A stretch of DNA of 64,000 nt from contig NZ_CP146256.1 of the NCBI RefSeq assembly GCF_039134705.1, positions 4,464,001 to 4,528,000 of the forward strand. Direction: 5' to 3'. This document shows positions 44,446 through 54,093 of the stretch, one piece after another. The notes below the pieces were generated by a model. It was not told the origin of the DNA. It ran no database searches and worked only from the letters and a program-made list of their open reading frames with translations. How positions within the stretch are numbered: position 1 is the stretch's first letter; every line of letters begins with the position of its first letter. A program made the translations under genes and the position numbers. The stretch is from Kineothrix sp. IPX-CK. GTDB taxonomy: Bacteria; Bacillota; Clostridia; Lachnospirales; Lachnospiraceae.

Positions 44446-46509
44446 GTGAAAAAGATCAAGGAAATAAAGAAGATTAAATTGTTCAGAAGATACGGTATCA
44501 TAAAGCAAATAAGCGTTGCCTTTATTATTCCCATTCTCTGTGTCATTCTCGTGGGTGTACTGGCTTACTCTCAGGCAGAAAAAGGCATAAGGGAAAAATA
44601 TGAGGAATCATCTCTGGCTGCCATAAAAATGACCGACCAGTATATCGACCTGGGCCTGCAGCTGGGAGAAGCCGAAGCCTTGAAATATGCCAACGATGCC
44701 AACATGAATAAATATTATCTGGGTTTATACGAAGGGGACAACTCCAAAAAAATACAGACCATAGACAGTATGAAATCCGGCATGGAGACCGCTCGCACCA
44801 CCAATAAGTTTATTCATGATATACATATCATCACTCAACCCGGTGTTATTATGCAGACTACAAAGGATATGAAAAAGGGAAGCGGCACTGGCTTTTACGA
44901 TGAATTGGAGAGTGAGATTCAAAAAACCCACGGTCCCGGCATATTTTCCGCCTGGCTGGATTCCCATGCCCTCATCGATGAGAGACTGGGGACTAGCGCA
45001 GAGGACTATCTTCTTTCCTACTACTGCGCTTCTAACAATTCAAAGGCGGGGGTTGTTGTGGATATAAGCAAAAGTACGATTCTGGACATTCTCGATAAAA
45101 CGGATATTGGTGCAGGCAGTACAATAGGGCTCATAACAGGCGGCGGCAGAGAAGTAGTTACCGGCAGCGAGCTGGAATTTTCTTTAATGAACATGGAATT
45201 TTATAAGCAATTTCAGGACTCTGATGAAACGCAGACTATCGGCTATATAAAGGAAGGCGGTATGAACTATCTTCTTCTTGCTTCCAAAAGCAACATCGCA
45301 GGTATCGTTGTATATGCTTTAATACCCAGAAATATTGTGACCCAAAAGGCGGACAGCATCAAAACCATTACCATTCTTCTCGTTATTTTATCCTGTATCA
45401 TCGCAAGCGTTCTTGCAGCTTTGATTTCTACAAAGATCAGCAGGAGAATGAAGCTTATTATGGCTGGCCTGAACAAGTCTTCTTCCGGTGACCTTACGGC
45501 CGAGATAAGAATACGGGGAAATGACGAATTCAGCAGCATCGGGCAGAGCGTCACACAAATGTTAGATCATATGCGCATTCTGGTTCACGACTTCAAAGAG
45601 AGCGTTTCCCGGGTATCGGAAACCTCAGGCGAAGTGAAAAATACTTCTGACACGGTAAACAGCCATTCCGGAGACATCAATCATGCCATCGAAGAAATTC
45701 GCCAGGGAATCGAAAACCAACGGGAAAATGCCAATGAGTGCCAGCAGAAAATGGATCTGCTGTCCGGAGAGATAAAGACGGTATTGCAGGAAATAAAGAA
45801 GATTGAAACCTTCGCCTCTTCCAGCCATGAAATGATTAAATCGGGAGTATTGCAAATGAATTCTTTATCTCAAAGTTCGGATTCCACCTCGCAGGTTACG
45901 GCGAAGGTCATCGACAACATTTCCTATTTGTCGCAGAAAGCAAAATCCATCGAAGCATTTATCGGCATTATCAACGATATTTCGGAACAAACCACGCTCC
46001 TTTCCTTAAACGCCTCCATTGAGGCGGCCCGCGCAGGTGCCGCAGGCCGCAGTTTCTCAGTGGTCGCAGAAGAAATACGCAAGCTCGCTGACAACTCCCT
46101 GCACGCGGCGGAGCAAATTCAAAATACGGTAAATGACATTATGGTTCAAATGCAGGAGACTACGGGAAACGCACAGGAGGCGAAGGAAATTGTTAGCGAG
46201 CAGGAGAAGGGTGTAAAAGATATGTCTGCCATTTTCGACAAGCTAAGCCTCGGAATGGCGGAACTCATCATGAGTGTAGATGAAATAAGCCAGAACGTGG
46301 AAAGCGTAAACGCCGGGCGCCATGCGACTAAACTAGCCGTTGGAAGAATCACCGAAGTCACCGAAGCCACCTCCAACTTTGCCGCCAAGGTCGGTGTACT
46401 GGCGGATGAGCTTCTGATAAATGCGGAGAAAATGGACTCTATATCTCAGAACCTGATGGAGGATATGGGTACGCTGGAAAAGAAAATGGAACATTTTGTG
46501 GTGGAATGA
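44446..46509 (+). CDS. methyl-accepting chemotaxis protein
   Basis: 687 residues. Membrane helix at about 22-45, an extracellular sensor of about 240 residues (dCache-like, not assigned), second helix [20 protein letters not shown] (about 306-325), HAMP, and a signalling domain with the hairpin tip [20 protein letters not shown]. It would signal to CheA/CheW encoded elsewhere. Start is GTG 44446, 5 bases after AAAAGGAGG. It follows the lyase gene by 31 bases and seems to belong to the YesMN-lyase transcript, suggesting chemotaxis toward the same oligosaccharide. No other chemotaxis or flagellar genes lie in the window. Confidence 0.92.
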   Translation: MKKIKEIKKIKLFRRYGIIKQISVAFIIPILCVILVGVLAYSQAEKGIREKYEESSLAAIKMTDQYIDLGLQLGEAEALKYANDANMNKYYLGLYEGDNSKKIQTIDSMKSGMETARTTNKFIHDIHIITQPGVIMQTTKDMKKGSGTGFYDELESEIQKTHGPGIFSAWLDSHALIDERLGTSAEDYLLSYYCASNNSKAGVVVDISKSTILDILDKTDIGAGSTIGLITGGGREVVTGSELEFSLMNMEFYKQFQDSDETQTIGYIKEGGMNYLLLASKSNIAGIVVYALIPRNIVTQKADSIKTITILLVILSCIIASVLAALISTKISRRMKLIMAGLNKSSSGDLTAEIRIRGNDEFSSIGQSVTQMLDHMRILVHDFKESVSRVSETSGEVKNTSDTVNSHSGDINHAIEEIRQGIENQRENANECQQKMDLLSGEIKTVLQEIKKIETFASSSHEMIKSGVLQMNSLSQSSDSTSQVTAKVIDNISYLSQKAKSIEAFIGIINDISEQTTLLSLNASIEAARAGAAGRSFSVVAEEIRKLADNSLHAAEQIQNTVNDIMVQMQETTGNAQEAKEIVSEQEKGVKDMSAIFDKLSLGMAELIMSVDEISQNVESVNAGRHATKLAVGRITEVTEATSNFAAKVGVLADELLINAEKMDSISQNLMEDMGTLEKKMEHFVVE

Positions 46510-46518
46510 AATGATTTC

Positions 46519-46668
46519 GTTATTGTTCACACAGTAGCTTAACACTTGCTGTTAAGCTACGTAAGAACGTGATTCAAGAGATGATTTCTGCTTCGCGTAG
46601 CGAATTTACATGCAAAAAGTTTGCATTGCAGAACATCATGCGTTACTGTGAATGGAGTGAACAGTAAC
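46519..46668. repeat. hairpin-rich intergenic repeat, copy 2
   Basis: A 150-bp element related to the one at 20004-20136 but in reverse orientation. It shares GTTACTGT...GTGAACAGTAAC ends, the AGCTTAACA / TGTTAAGCT hairpin, and a GATTTCTGC-TTCGCG core, with an internal duplication GCAAAAAGTTTGCATTGCAG near 46613 accounting for the extra length. It lies between the MCP gene and the YczE-like gene promoter. No open frame. Confidence 0.75.
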
Positions 46669-46708
46669 ATAAATTGTGATCGGGTTTAACAACATATAGT
46701 AAATAATA

Positions 46709-46737
46709 TTTACAAAACTAAATTAGTAATGTATAAT
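46709..46737 (+). promoter_or_regulatory. promoter of the YczE-like gene
   Basis: TTTACA (46709-46714) and TATAAT (46732-46737) are 17 bases apart. The transcription start would fall near 46744, after the longest possible frame start at 46729, which supports a later start codon. Confidence 0.65.
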
Positions 46738-46806
46738 TACCAAGATAATAAGGGGTTTCCTATACGATGTTGTTTGCAAGCACTTTCGTTGGGAAGCTCT
46801 TTTAAT

Positions 46807-47472
46807 ATGGTGAGGGAGAAACTTAATGAAATGAAGAAAACACTTGTTATTTTAACAAAATACTTATCCAGCCTTGGTCCCCGCAGAATTCTCTGCATGT
46901 TTGTAGGCAATGCTTTTCTTGGTATGGGAATCGCTTTTTACCGTCATGCGGCATTGGGCAATGACCCTTTTTCTGCGATGACACTATCCTTATCTATGAA
47001 TATTCCTTTAAATTATGGAACTTTTCTTTTGTTATTTAACTTGTTTCTTTTCAGCTTTCAGTTCTTTTTCGGTAAAAGATATATTGGAATCGGAACTCTG
47101 GTAAATTGGACTCTGATCGGCTATATAGCAGATCTATTCATGTATTTGGATACCCGTTACATTACACTCCCCGATACATATCCAATCCGGCTGATCGCTC
47201 TGCTTTTTGCTATTCTTATAACGGCAATGGGTGTATCCCTCTATCAAACTTCAGCCTCCGGCATCTCTCCCTATGATTATCTTTCGCTTGGGCTATCAGA
47301 ACAAACTCATATACCTTATCTTTTCTGCCGTATTGCCTGTGATGGAACCGCAGTAATCATAGCCTTCATAGCCGGCGGATTTGTTGGTATCGGAACGCTC
47401 CTTACTGTTTTGATGCTTGGACCTTCCATACAGTTTTTTACAAAGACTGTTTCAAAGAAATTATTAGTATAG
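46807..47472 (+). CDS. YczE/YyaS-like membrane protein
   Basis: About 221 residues with five to six membrane helices. The pattern FLGMGIAFYRHAALGNDPFSAM in the first helix region, followed by IGIGTLVNWTLIGYIADLF and SASGISPYDYLSLGL, is that of the YczE/YitT-like membrane family (DUF6198 type) of unknown function. The start could be ATG 46807 (GGGAAG 10 bases upstream) or ATG 46831; the frame from 46729 precedes the likely transcription start. The gene stands alone between the repeat and an araC-type gene. Confidence 0.8.
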   Translation: MVREKLNEMKKTLVILTKYLSSLGPRRILCMFVGNAFLGMGIAFYRHAALGNDPFSAMTLSLSMNIPLNYGTFLLLFNLFLFSFQFFFGKRYIGIGTLVNWTLIGYIADLFMYLDTRYITLPDTYPIRLIALLFAILITAMGVSLYQTSASGISPYDYLSLGLSEQTHIPYLFCRIACDGTAVIIAFIAGGFVGIGTLLTVLMLGPSIQFFTKTVSKKLLV

Positions 47473-47618
47473 TATGACCCAAAGTCTTCCGGCTATAAGT
47501 AAGGCATGGAGTTGATGGAAATGTTGTAAATACTAAACATGCCCCTTATAATGGTAACTGGAGCTATGCAAAGCTTGAAATTATAGCTAAAACAAAAGAA
47601 AAGGGAAGGGTGCAGATC

Positions 47619-48476
47619 ATGAAAGAATTTACATCTAACATGGAAGCGATTCAGTATTGCATTACAAATAAGTATTTTTCTCTTGCACATCTTTACAGCG
47701 ATGAAAAACCGCTGGACATGCACATTCACGATTGTTACGAAATTTATTATTCCATATCCGGAGGTAAACAGTTCTTAATCGATAATCGGTTTTATACGAT
47801 TGAACCGGGAGATATTTTCTTTATTAACCAGTATGAAAGTCATCATTTGACACAGATAGATGCACGCATTCATGAAAGGATCGTCCTCTCCATTCATCCC
47901 GATTATTTAAGCCGTATTTCGTCTGAGACAACTGACTTAACTCATTGTTTTACTCACAGAAATGCCGATTATCCTCATAAATTTCACCTCGATTCCGATT
48001 TGAGCAAGCGATTTATTTACCTGATACATAAAATAGCGGAAGCCGAAGGCTTCGGCATGGACTTGACGGAGCGTTCGGCTCTTACTGAACTTATGGTGTT
48101 TTTAAATAAGTTTTTTAATGAATCCTGCCACCGCAAATATAAGGAAGCAGTCACAACGAATCATGCTCAGGTGGATGATATCCTTTCCTACATCAATCAG
48201 CATATTTCTGAGAATTTGACACTTGAAATGCTGTCGGAAAACTTTTACTTAAGCGGTTCTTACTTATGCCGTATCTTCAAGTCCACCACCGGAACTACGA
48301 TCAACAAATATATTACCGCGAGAAGAATTACCATCGCAAAGTCTCTGCTAAATGAAGGACTTTCTGTAACGGAGACTTGTGAAAAGTGCGGTTTTAACGA
48401 CTATAGTAACTTTTTAAAATCCTTTACTAAGGCAGTAGGCATATCTCCGAAGAAATATGCCCGGTTTAACTCCTGA
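47619..48476 (+). CDS. AraC-family regulator, paralogue of the one at 32655
   Basis: About 285 residues, cupin followed by a C-terminal double HTH, very similar throughout to the protein at 32655-33512: both begin MKEFTS, share YYSISGGKQFLIDNRFY and end AVGISPKKYA. The start ATG 47619 follows AAGGG 8 bases upstream. It is convergent with uxaC and the hexuronate genes, so it may regulate uxaC-uxuB-uxuA while its relative regulates the kdu operon. Ligand unknown. The pair suggests a recent duplication with specialised targets. Confidence 0.9.
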   Translation: MKEFTSNMEAIQYCITNKYFSLAHLYSDEKPLDMHIHDCYEIYYSISGGKQFLIDNRFYTIEPGDIFFINQYESHHLTQIDARIHERIVLSIHPDYLSRISSETTDLTHCFTHRNADYPHKFHLDSDLSKRFIYLIHKIAEAEGFGMDLTERSALTELMVFLNKFFNESCHRKYKEAVTTNHAQVDDILSYINQHISENLTLEMLSENFYLSGSYLCRIFKSTTGTTINKYITARRITIAKSLLNEGLSVTETCEKCGFNDYSNFLKSFTKAVGISPKKYARFNS

Positions 48477-48514
48477 TGAAGCACCCCGATTATACTAACA
48501 TGTAAATCCGAACC

Positions 48515-49918
48515 TTATAAATTAAAATACGCCTTTGCATTATTATAACAAATATTTTCAATCATCTCGCCCAAATAATGCATATCCTTCGGATACTCCC
48601 CGTTTTCGACCAGGGCTCCGATCCTATTACAAAGAATTCGGCGAAAATATTCGTGTCTTGGGAAGGACAGGAAGCTTCTGGAATCGGTCAGCATTCCGAT
48701 AAAGGTAGAAATCAGTCCGACATCCGACAAGGCGTTCATCTGCCTTTCCATACCGTTCTTGTGATCACAGAACCACCATGCGCTGCCGAGCTGTATTTTT
48801 CCTCTGATTCCGTGAGTATTGCTCTGAAAGTTACCGGCCATGGATGCGAGCATTTCAGCATCCTTGGGATTCAAGTAATAGAGAATGGTCTTGGGAAGTT
48901 CCTCCGTTTGATCCATGTCATCCAAAAGGGCGGACAATTGAGGGGCATAATTGAAATCGTTCAGACTGTCAAAGCCGGTATCCGGCCCGAGTTTTTTCAG
49001 CATTCTTGTGGAATTGCTGCGAATCGCTCCGATGTGGAGCTGCATGACGAGATTGCGGCGGGCATATTCCCGGCCAAGCTCTGTCAGCAGAAAACCGCGG
49101 TACTTGGCTACTTCCTCCGAAGACAAAGATGCTCCTGCCATACGTTTCTTATAAATAATATTTCCTTCTTCATAATCGGACGGCATGTAAAAGCTGCCCT
49201 CCAGACTATGATCCGTTACACGGCATCCGGCCCCAATAAAATAATCCAGCCTTTTTTTCAGCGCCGAAATCACATCCGCCAGGGAAGAGATATTAAGTCC
49301 GGTCTTCTCCTCTATCCGTCTTATATAAGAAGGAAAATCTGCTTTTTCTATGCCTAAAGCCTTTTCCGGGCGGAAGGTTGGAAGTACTCTGATGCTGAAA
49401 TCTTCTCCCGCCATACTTTTATGCCATTCCAAATCGTCCGCAGGGTCATCTGTAGTACACAGTACCTCAACGTTCTGCATCCTTAACAGATTGCGGTTGG
49501 AATATTCCCTGGTTTTCAGCTTCTCATTACAGGCATCCCATATATCTCCGGCAAAATCAGGAGTGAGGACCGTATCGATGCCAAAGTATCGTTTAAGCTC
49601 CAGGTGAGTCCAATGGTACAACGGATTGCCTATGCAGTTTTGTACGGTATAGGACCACACTACAAACTTCTCCAGAGGTTCTCTGTTACCGGTTATCAGC
49701 TCTTCCGGAACACCGGCAGCGCGCATAACCCGCCATTTGTAATGGTCACCGCCAAGCCATACCTCGGTCATATTGTTATAGCAGGAATCCTCATAGATAT
49801 TCCGGGGATTCAGATGATTGTGAAAATCAATAATCGGCATCTTTTCCGCATGCTGATGATATAGCTCCCTTGCAGTGGCGGTGCCGAGCATAAAATCTTC
49901 ATGAATAAATGATTCCAT
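48515..49918 (-). CDS. uxaC: glucuronate isomerase
   Basis: 467 residues, a metal-dependent (amidohydrolase-fold) isomerase interconverting D-glucuronate with D-fructuronate and D-galacturonate with D-tagaturonate. PIIDFHNHLNPRNIYEDSC near residue 30 gives the metal-binding HxH, and later blocks include CTTDDPADDLEWHKSM and VMQLHIGAIRSNSTRM. Usual length. AAAGGAG precedes ATG 49918. It follows uxuB by 31 bases, so uxuA, uxuB and uxaC form one operon for saturated glucuronate, feeding into KDG and then KdgK/Eda from the first operon. No uxaA/uxaB, so glucuronate is the favoured substrate. Confidence 0.96.
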   Translation of the reverse strand: MESFIHEDFMLGTATARELYHQHAEKMPIIDFHNHLNPRNIYEDSCYNNMTEVWLGGDHYKWRVMRAAGVPEELITGNREPLEKFVVWSYTVQNCIGNPLYHWTHLELKRYFGIDTVLTPDFAGDIWDACNEKLKTREYSNRNLLRMQNVEVLCTTDDPADDLEWHKSMAGEDFSIRVLPTFRPEKALGIEKADFPSYIRRIEEKTGLNISSLADVISALKKRLDYFIGAGCRVTDHSLEGSFYMPSDYEEGNIIYKKRMAGASLSSEEVAKYRGFLLTELGREYARRNLVMQLHIGAIRSNSTRMLKKLGPDTGFDSLNDFNYAPQLSALLDDMDQTEELPKTILYYLNPKDAEMLASMAGNFQSNTHGIRGKIQLGSAWWFCDHKNGMERQMNALSDVGLISTFIGMLTDSRSFLSFPRHEYFRRILCNRIGALVENGEYPKDMHYLGEMIENICYNNAKAYFNL

Positions 49919-49949
49919 AAACAGAGGCTCCTTTCAAATCGCCTATAAC

Positions 49950-51572
49950 CTATACATACTTTTCCAGTGTTTTTCTTACGGCTCCGGGCCCGGCAAGCAT
50001 CTCCCGGAAATAGATACACACAAGGGGCGCAAGGCCTGCATCGTATAAATTTACTCCGAAAATGTTCTTATTCTCTAAAACAGGTCTTATTCTCTTCTCT
50101 ATTTTTTCTTCCGTGTTATCGTCACAACCAAGGCTCAGCCCAACCATACGCGGGAGAAGATCATCCAGAAGAGGATCTGGGCTGAGTTCGAAAGGAGTTC
50201 CGTCGTCATCGATACTCATAAGATAACGGAGCCATCCTGCGAATACCAAGGGAATCCTCTTCAGATCGGAAACATTAAGCTGAGGAGAAGCAATATATGC
50301 CTTAACGGTTTCGCCGAAACGGATAGCAAGCTTCTGGGAAGTATCTGTTGCGATGCGCTGCGGAGTATCCGGCATGAACGGATTGGGAATACGCACGTTT
50401 AAAACGGTATCGATAAACTGCTTCGGGTCAAGAATGCCGGGATCGATTACTACGGGAAGCCCTTCCTCGTATCCGATCTCCTCTACCAGTCTGCGCAGAA
50501 CATCGTCCTTCATTTCCTTCGAAATCAAATCATAACCGAGTACGCAGCCGAACACTGCAAGAGCCGTATGAAGCGGATTCAGGCAAGTGCAGACTTTCAT
50601 TTTCTCCACCTTATCCACCGTTTCACGGTCGGTAAAAATAATACCGCCCTTTTCCAGCGGGGGCCGTCCGTTAGGGAAGTCATCTTCGATGACGAGATAC
50701 TGACATTCTTCCGCATTTACGAAAGGAGCCACATAAGTATGTTTGTCAGTAATGACGGGTGCCGTCTCTTCCACCCCATCCTTTTTAAGAATCTCTTCTA
50801 TGGAGGGGTCGGGTCTCGGCGTGATCTTATCTATCATAGTCCATGGGAAAGAAACCTTGCCGGAATTGCCTATATAGTCCTTAAAGCCTTTTTCTGTCAA
50901 ACCGGACTCGCTCCATTTATCCGCAAACGCATAGACTGCCTCATAAAGGCGGTTGCCGTTATGGGAACAGTTATCCATACTGACCATAGCCACCGGTGTT
51001 GCTCCCGCCTGAAAACGTGTGTAAAGAAGGCTCGTGATTTTTCCAATATAGCTTTTTGGCTTTTCCGGTCCGTTCTCCATGTCTGCGGCTACGGAAGAGA
51101 GCGTATTTCCTTTGCCGTCCGTAAGGAGATATCCCTTTTCCGTAATGGTAAAGCTGACCATCTGTAAAGAAGTATTAGCGAAGATCTCTCGCAGGCGAAA
51201 GAAATCTTCATGGTTTTGCGTATCCGCACATAGGGATTCCACCACGCTTCCGACCACCGTTTTTTCTACGGAACCGTCAGCCTTCAGGGTGACGAGGATA
51301 GAAAGGTCGTCATGGGGATGATTCATCTTTTGTATGATTTCATAATCGAAGCCCTCGGCAACAATAAGCCCTTTATCCAAAATTCTTTCATTCAGAAGAT
51401 TCTGAACAACATTTGCCTGAAAGGCACGGAAAATGTTGCCTGCACCGAAATGAATCCAATAAGGAGCAGACTTAGTCTTTTCTGCCACTGCTCTCCGGTC
51501 ATAGAGCGGAATAGCATATCCTTTTTCAATCCACTCTTTTTCGTTATTCATAATAGTTTGATTTAATCTCAC
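49950..51572 (-). CDS. uxuB: fructuronate reductase (mannitol dehydrogenase family)
   Basis: About 540 residues. The N-terminal NAD-binding domain shows YWIHFGAGNIFRAFQANVV (about 36-54) and the C-terminal substrate domain CLNPLHTALAVFGCVLG with the active-site Lys region. It reduces D-fructuronate to D-mannonate with NADH, the second step of glucuronate breakdown. I choose GTG 51572, since GAGGAG lies 8 bases upstream and the start overlaps the uxuA stop (GTGA); longer starts run into uxuA. Length is 30-50 residues more than E. coli UxuB, as in related clostridial enzymes. Confidence 0.94.
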   Translation of the reverse strand: MRLNQTIMNNEKEWIEKGYAIPLYDRRAVAEKTKSAPYWIHFGAGNIFRAFQANVVQNLLNERILDKGLIVAEGFDYEIIQKMNHPHDDLSILVTLKADGSVEKTVVGSVVESLCADTQNHEDFFRLREIFANTSLQMVSFTITEKGYLLTDGKGNTLSSVAADMENGPEKPKSYIGKITSLLYTRFQAGATPVAMVSMDNCSHNGNRLYEAVYAFADKWSESGLTEKGFKDYIGNSGKVSFPWTMIDKITPRPDPSIEEILKKDGVEETAPVITDKHTYVAPFVNAEECQYLVIEDDFPNGRPPLEKGGIIFTDRETVDKVEKMKVCTCLNPLHTALAVFGCVLGYDLISKEMKDDVLRRLVEEIGYEEGLPVVIDPGILDPKQFIDTVLNVRIPNPFMPDTPQRIATDTSQKLAIRFGETVKAYIASPQLNVSDLKRIPLVFAGWLRYLMSIDDDGTPFELSPDPLLDDLLPRMVGLSLGCDDNTEEKIEKRIRPVLENKNIFGVNLYDAGLAPLVCIYFREMLAGPGAVRKTLEKYV

Positions 51573-52642
51573 TTCCTGCTCTCCTCTTTCTCGATGGCTT
51601 CCCACAAGCCATTCAGATAGGCCGCTCCTAACGCACGGTCATACAGTCCGTATCCGGGCATTGCGACCTCTCCCCATATCATACGTCCATGGTCGGGACG
51701 GACAGGTCCGGTAAATTTAATATCATAGAGTGCCTTCATGATCTCGTACATATCGAAGGATCCGTCTCTGGAAAGATGAGCGGATTCTTCGAAATCATCA
51801 GGACTGTTGAATTTCAGATTACGTACATGGGCAAAATGTATCCTTCCCTCTAAAGCGCGAATCATGCCCGGAAGGTCATTTTCCAGATTGGTTCCATAGG
51901 AACCTGAGCAAAATGTCACCCCATTATGAGGATTATCTACCATTTTCACCATACGCAGGATGTTAGGCTGATTGATAATAATACGGGGAAGTCCGAACAC
52001 GCTCCATGCAGGGTCATCGGGATGTATCGCCATGTTAATGTCATACTTGTCACAAACAGGCATAATTCTTTCGAGGAAATATTTCAGATTTTCAAATAGC
52101 CTCTCTCCGTCGATATTCTTGTACATTGCAAATAATTCTTTGATTTTCTTCATCCGCTCCGGTTCCCAGCCGGGCATGATCGCACCGCCTAAATCTCCTG
52201 CGATGGAGTCGAACATGTCCTCGGGATTTAATGCGTCTACAGCCGCCTGATTATAAGCGAGCACCGTAGAGCCATCAGGCCGCACACGGGCAAGTTCGGT
52301 ACGGGTCCAGTCAAATACGGGCATAAAGTTGTAGCATACGAGATGAATGTCCTCCTTACCCAGATTCTCAAGTGTTTCAATATAATTATCAATATATTGG
52401 TCTCTTTCCTCTGTACCTGCTTTAATGGCTTCATGGATATTTACACTCTCGATTCCCGATATATGAAGGCCGGAGCCTTCTACTTCCTCTTTTAACGCAC
52501 GAATCCTCTCCCTGCTCCATACTTCTCCCGGGGCTGTATCATATAATGTTGTGATGACTCCTGTTACTCCGGGTATTTGCCTGATTTGATTCAGCGTAAC
52601 AGTGTCAAATTTTGAACCAAACCACCTTAATGTCATTTCCAT
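51569..52642 (-). CDS. uxuA: mannonate dehydratase
   Basis: About 357 residues, a TIM-barrel metal enzyme that dehydrates D-mannonate to 2-keto-3-deoxygluconate. Typical blocks are FDTVTLNQIRQIPGVTGVI at the start, NMAIHPDDPAWSVFGLPRI, VTFCSGSYGTNLENDLP and FAHVRNLKFN, with metal ligands in HPDDP and CSGSYG. ATG 52642 is chosen, with AGGA 10 bases upstream, over TTG 52648. First gene of the uxuA-uxuB-uxaC operon; the product KDG goes to KdgK. Confidence 0.96.
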   Translation of the reverse strand: MEMTLRWFGSKFDTVTLNQIRQIPGVTGVITTLYDTAPGEVWSRERIRALKEEVEGSGLHISGIESVNIHEAIKAGTEERDQYIDNYIETLENLGKEDIHLVCYNFMPVFDWTRTELARVRPDGSTVLAYNQAAVDALNPEDMFDSIAGDLGGAIMPGWEPERMKKIKELFAMYKNIDGERLFENLKYFLERIMPVCDKYDINMAIHPDDPAWSVFGLPRIIINQPNILRMVKMVDNPHNGVTFCSGSYGTNLENDLPGMIRALEGRIHFAHVRNLKFNSPDDFEESAHLSRDGSFDMYEIMKALYDIKFTGPVRPDHGRMIWGEVAMPGYGLYDRALGAAYLNGLWEAIEKEESRK

Positions 52643-52735
52643 AGTCAACAGTTCCTCTCTCTAACAATAGTTTGTTTATAAATTTCATTATAAATTGCGG
52701 GCAGGAAAAGTCTATTGACAGAGTTGCTGCTCATA

Positions 52736-52764
52736 TTGTAAAAGTTGCGGTTTGGTGGTATACT
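52736..52764 (+). promoter_or_regulatory. promoter directly against the araC-type start codon
   Basis: TTGTAA (52736-52741) and TATACT (52759-52764) are 17 bases apart. The -10 box ends six bases before ATG 52771, so the transcript could begin at the start codon itself. No clear Shine-Dalgarno site lies at the usual distance. Confidence 0.45.
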
Positions 52765-52770
52765 GTAAGT

Positions 52771-53682
52771 ATGAAAAAGAATTTAAGAGCTGAATTTACG
52801 AAAAGACAATACATGCTTTCCGAAGATTTCGAAATATATTATTATAACGATAGAAATCTTCCGCAGGGAAAAATTCATATGCATGGTTACCATGAATTCT
52901 ATTTTTTTCTGGAGGGAGATGTGTCCATCCGGATCGAGGATCAGATCTGGGAACTGAGGCCGGGCGACATCGTATTAATTCCCCCCAGGACATATCATCA
53001 GGCGGTGATACATGATTCGGGCAGGCCTTACAGAAGGTTTGTTCTTTGGATCAGCGAAGAATATTGCAATCAGCTTCGAGAACTGTCTGAGGATTACCTT
53101 TATTTCATGAAGCATGTATCGGATACAGGAGAATACATTATCCACAACGATGTCATCGCTTTTAATACGATTCAGGCAAAGGTGTTCGGGCTTCTGGAGG
53201 AGATTCATGGGCAGCGGTTCGGAAAGAATGTCCGAATTGCGCTAGGCATCAACGGTCTAATCATACATCTGAACCGGATAATATATGATCAAAGACATAT
53301 AAAATACTCGGAGGATGGGAATAATTTATATCAGAATCTGATCTATTACATTGAAGAGCACTTGGAGGAGGTACTTACGCTGGATGTAATTGCAAATGAA
53401 TTTTTCGTGAGCAAGTATCATATTTCCCATATTTTCAAAGACAGCATGGGAATATCCGTCCATCAGTATATTCTCAAAAAGAGGCTGTTTGCCTGTAAGG
53501 AAGCACTGCTAGGAAATGCTAATATCAGCGAAGTATACCAGTCCTTTGGTTTCAAGGACTATTCTAGTTTTTACAGAGCATTTAAAAAGGAGTTCGGGGT
53601 TTCGCCAAAAGAATTCAAAGATACGAAATTTGAGCTGAAAGCACAGTGTTTGGGTGCGTATAAAAAAGATAAAATACGTTAA
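52771..53682 (+). CDS. AraC-family regulator (cupin + HTH), divergent from uxuA
   Basis: About 303 residues. The cupin part has IHMHGYHEFYFFLEGDVSI and LRPGDIVLIPPRTYHQAV; the HTH pair reads LTLDVIANEFFVSKYHISHIF and YQSFGFKDYSSFYRAFKK. It is only distantly related to the two paralogues at 32655 and 47619. Its divergent position to the uxuA operon makes it the likely hexuronate regulator there. I start at ATG 52771; an upstream frame to 52672 overlaps the promoter and has no site. Possible leaderless translation is noted separately. Confidence 0.88.
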   Translation: MKKNLRAEFTKRQYMLSEDFEIYYYNDRNLPQGKIHMHGYHEFYFFLEGDVSIRIEDQIWELRPGDIVLIPPRTYHQAVIHDSGRPYRRFVLWISEEYCNQLRELSEDYLYFMKHVSDTGEYIIHNDVIAFNTIQAKVFGLLEEIHGQRFGKNVRIALGINGLIIHLNRIIYDQRHIKYSEDGNNLYQNLIYYIEEHLEEVLTLDVIANEFFVSKYHISHIFKDSMGISVHQYILKKRLFACKEALLGNANISEVYQSFGFKDYSSFYRAFKKEFGVSPKEFKDTKFELKAQCLGAYKKDKIR

Positions 53683-53697
53683 ATAAGGAGGCAGCAG

Positions 53698-54093
53698 ATG
53701 AAAGAACAATCAAATAATACCAATAAAGCTAACCATCGCAATGATCCGGCAAAAACAATCGACGAATATATTGCCGCACAGCCGGAGAGCGTTCAGCCGC
53801 TTTTGCATCTGGTAAGGAATACGATTCGGACTGCAATTCCGGATGCAGAAGAACGAATATCATGGCAAATGCCCACATATTGGAACAAACACAATATCAT
53901 CCATTTCGCATCGTTCAAAAATCATATCGGAATATATCCCGGCGAAAAAGCCATGGTACATTTCTTACCAAGACTTGCGGAATATAAAACAAGTAAAGGT
54001 GCATTGCAGCTTCCGCATAGCAAGCCGCTTCCGTTGGAGCTGATTGCCGAAATTGCTAAATGGAGCTATGAAATGGAGAAAAGCCTATATTAA
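53698..54093 (+). CDS. DUF1801 / YdhG-like protein
   Basis: 131 residues. Family features are TIDEYIAAQPESVQPLLHLV, RTAIPDAEERISWQMPTYW and HIGIYPGEKAM. Members (YdhG, often called iron chaperone or frataxin homologue Fra in Bacillus) are small cytoplasmic proteins with a uterine-flavin-like beta fold; their role is still uncertain. It follows the AraC-type gene by 15 bases on the same strand, with AGGAGG before ATG 53698. The last 9 bases overlap the convergent mupG gene. Confidence 0.85.
   Translation: MKEQSNNTNKANHRNDPAKTIDEYIAAQPESVQPLLHLVRNTIRTAIPDAEERISWQMPTYWNKHNIIHFASFKNHIGIYPGEKAMVHFLPRLAEYKTSKGALQLPHSKPLPLELIAEIAKWSYEMEKSLY

Noticed and set aside
48578..49357. 259-codon plus-strand frame opposite uxaC
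   Set aside because: Antisense shadow of glucuronate isomerase, no ribosome site or family motif.
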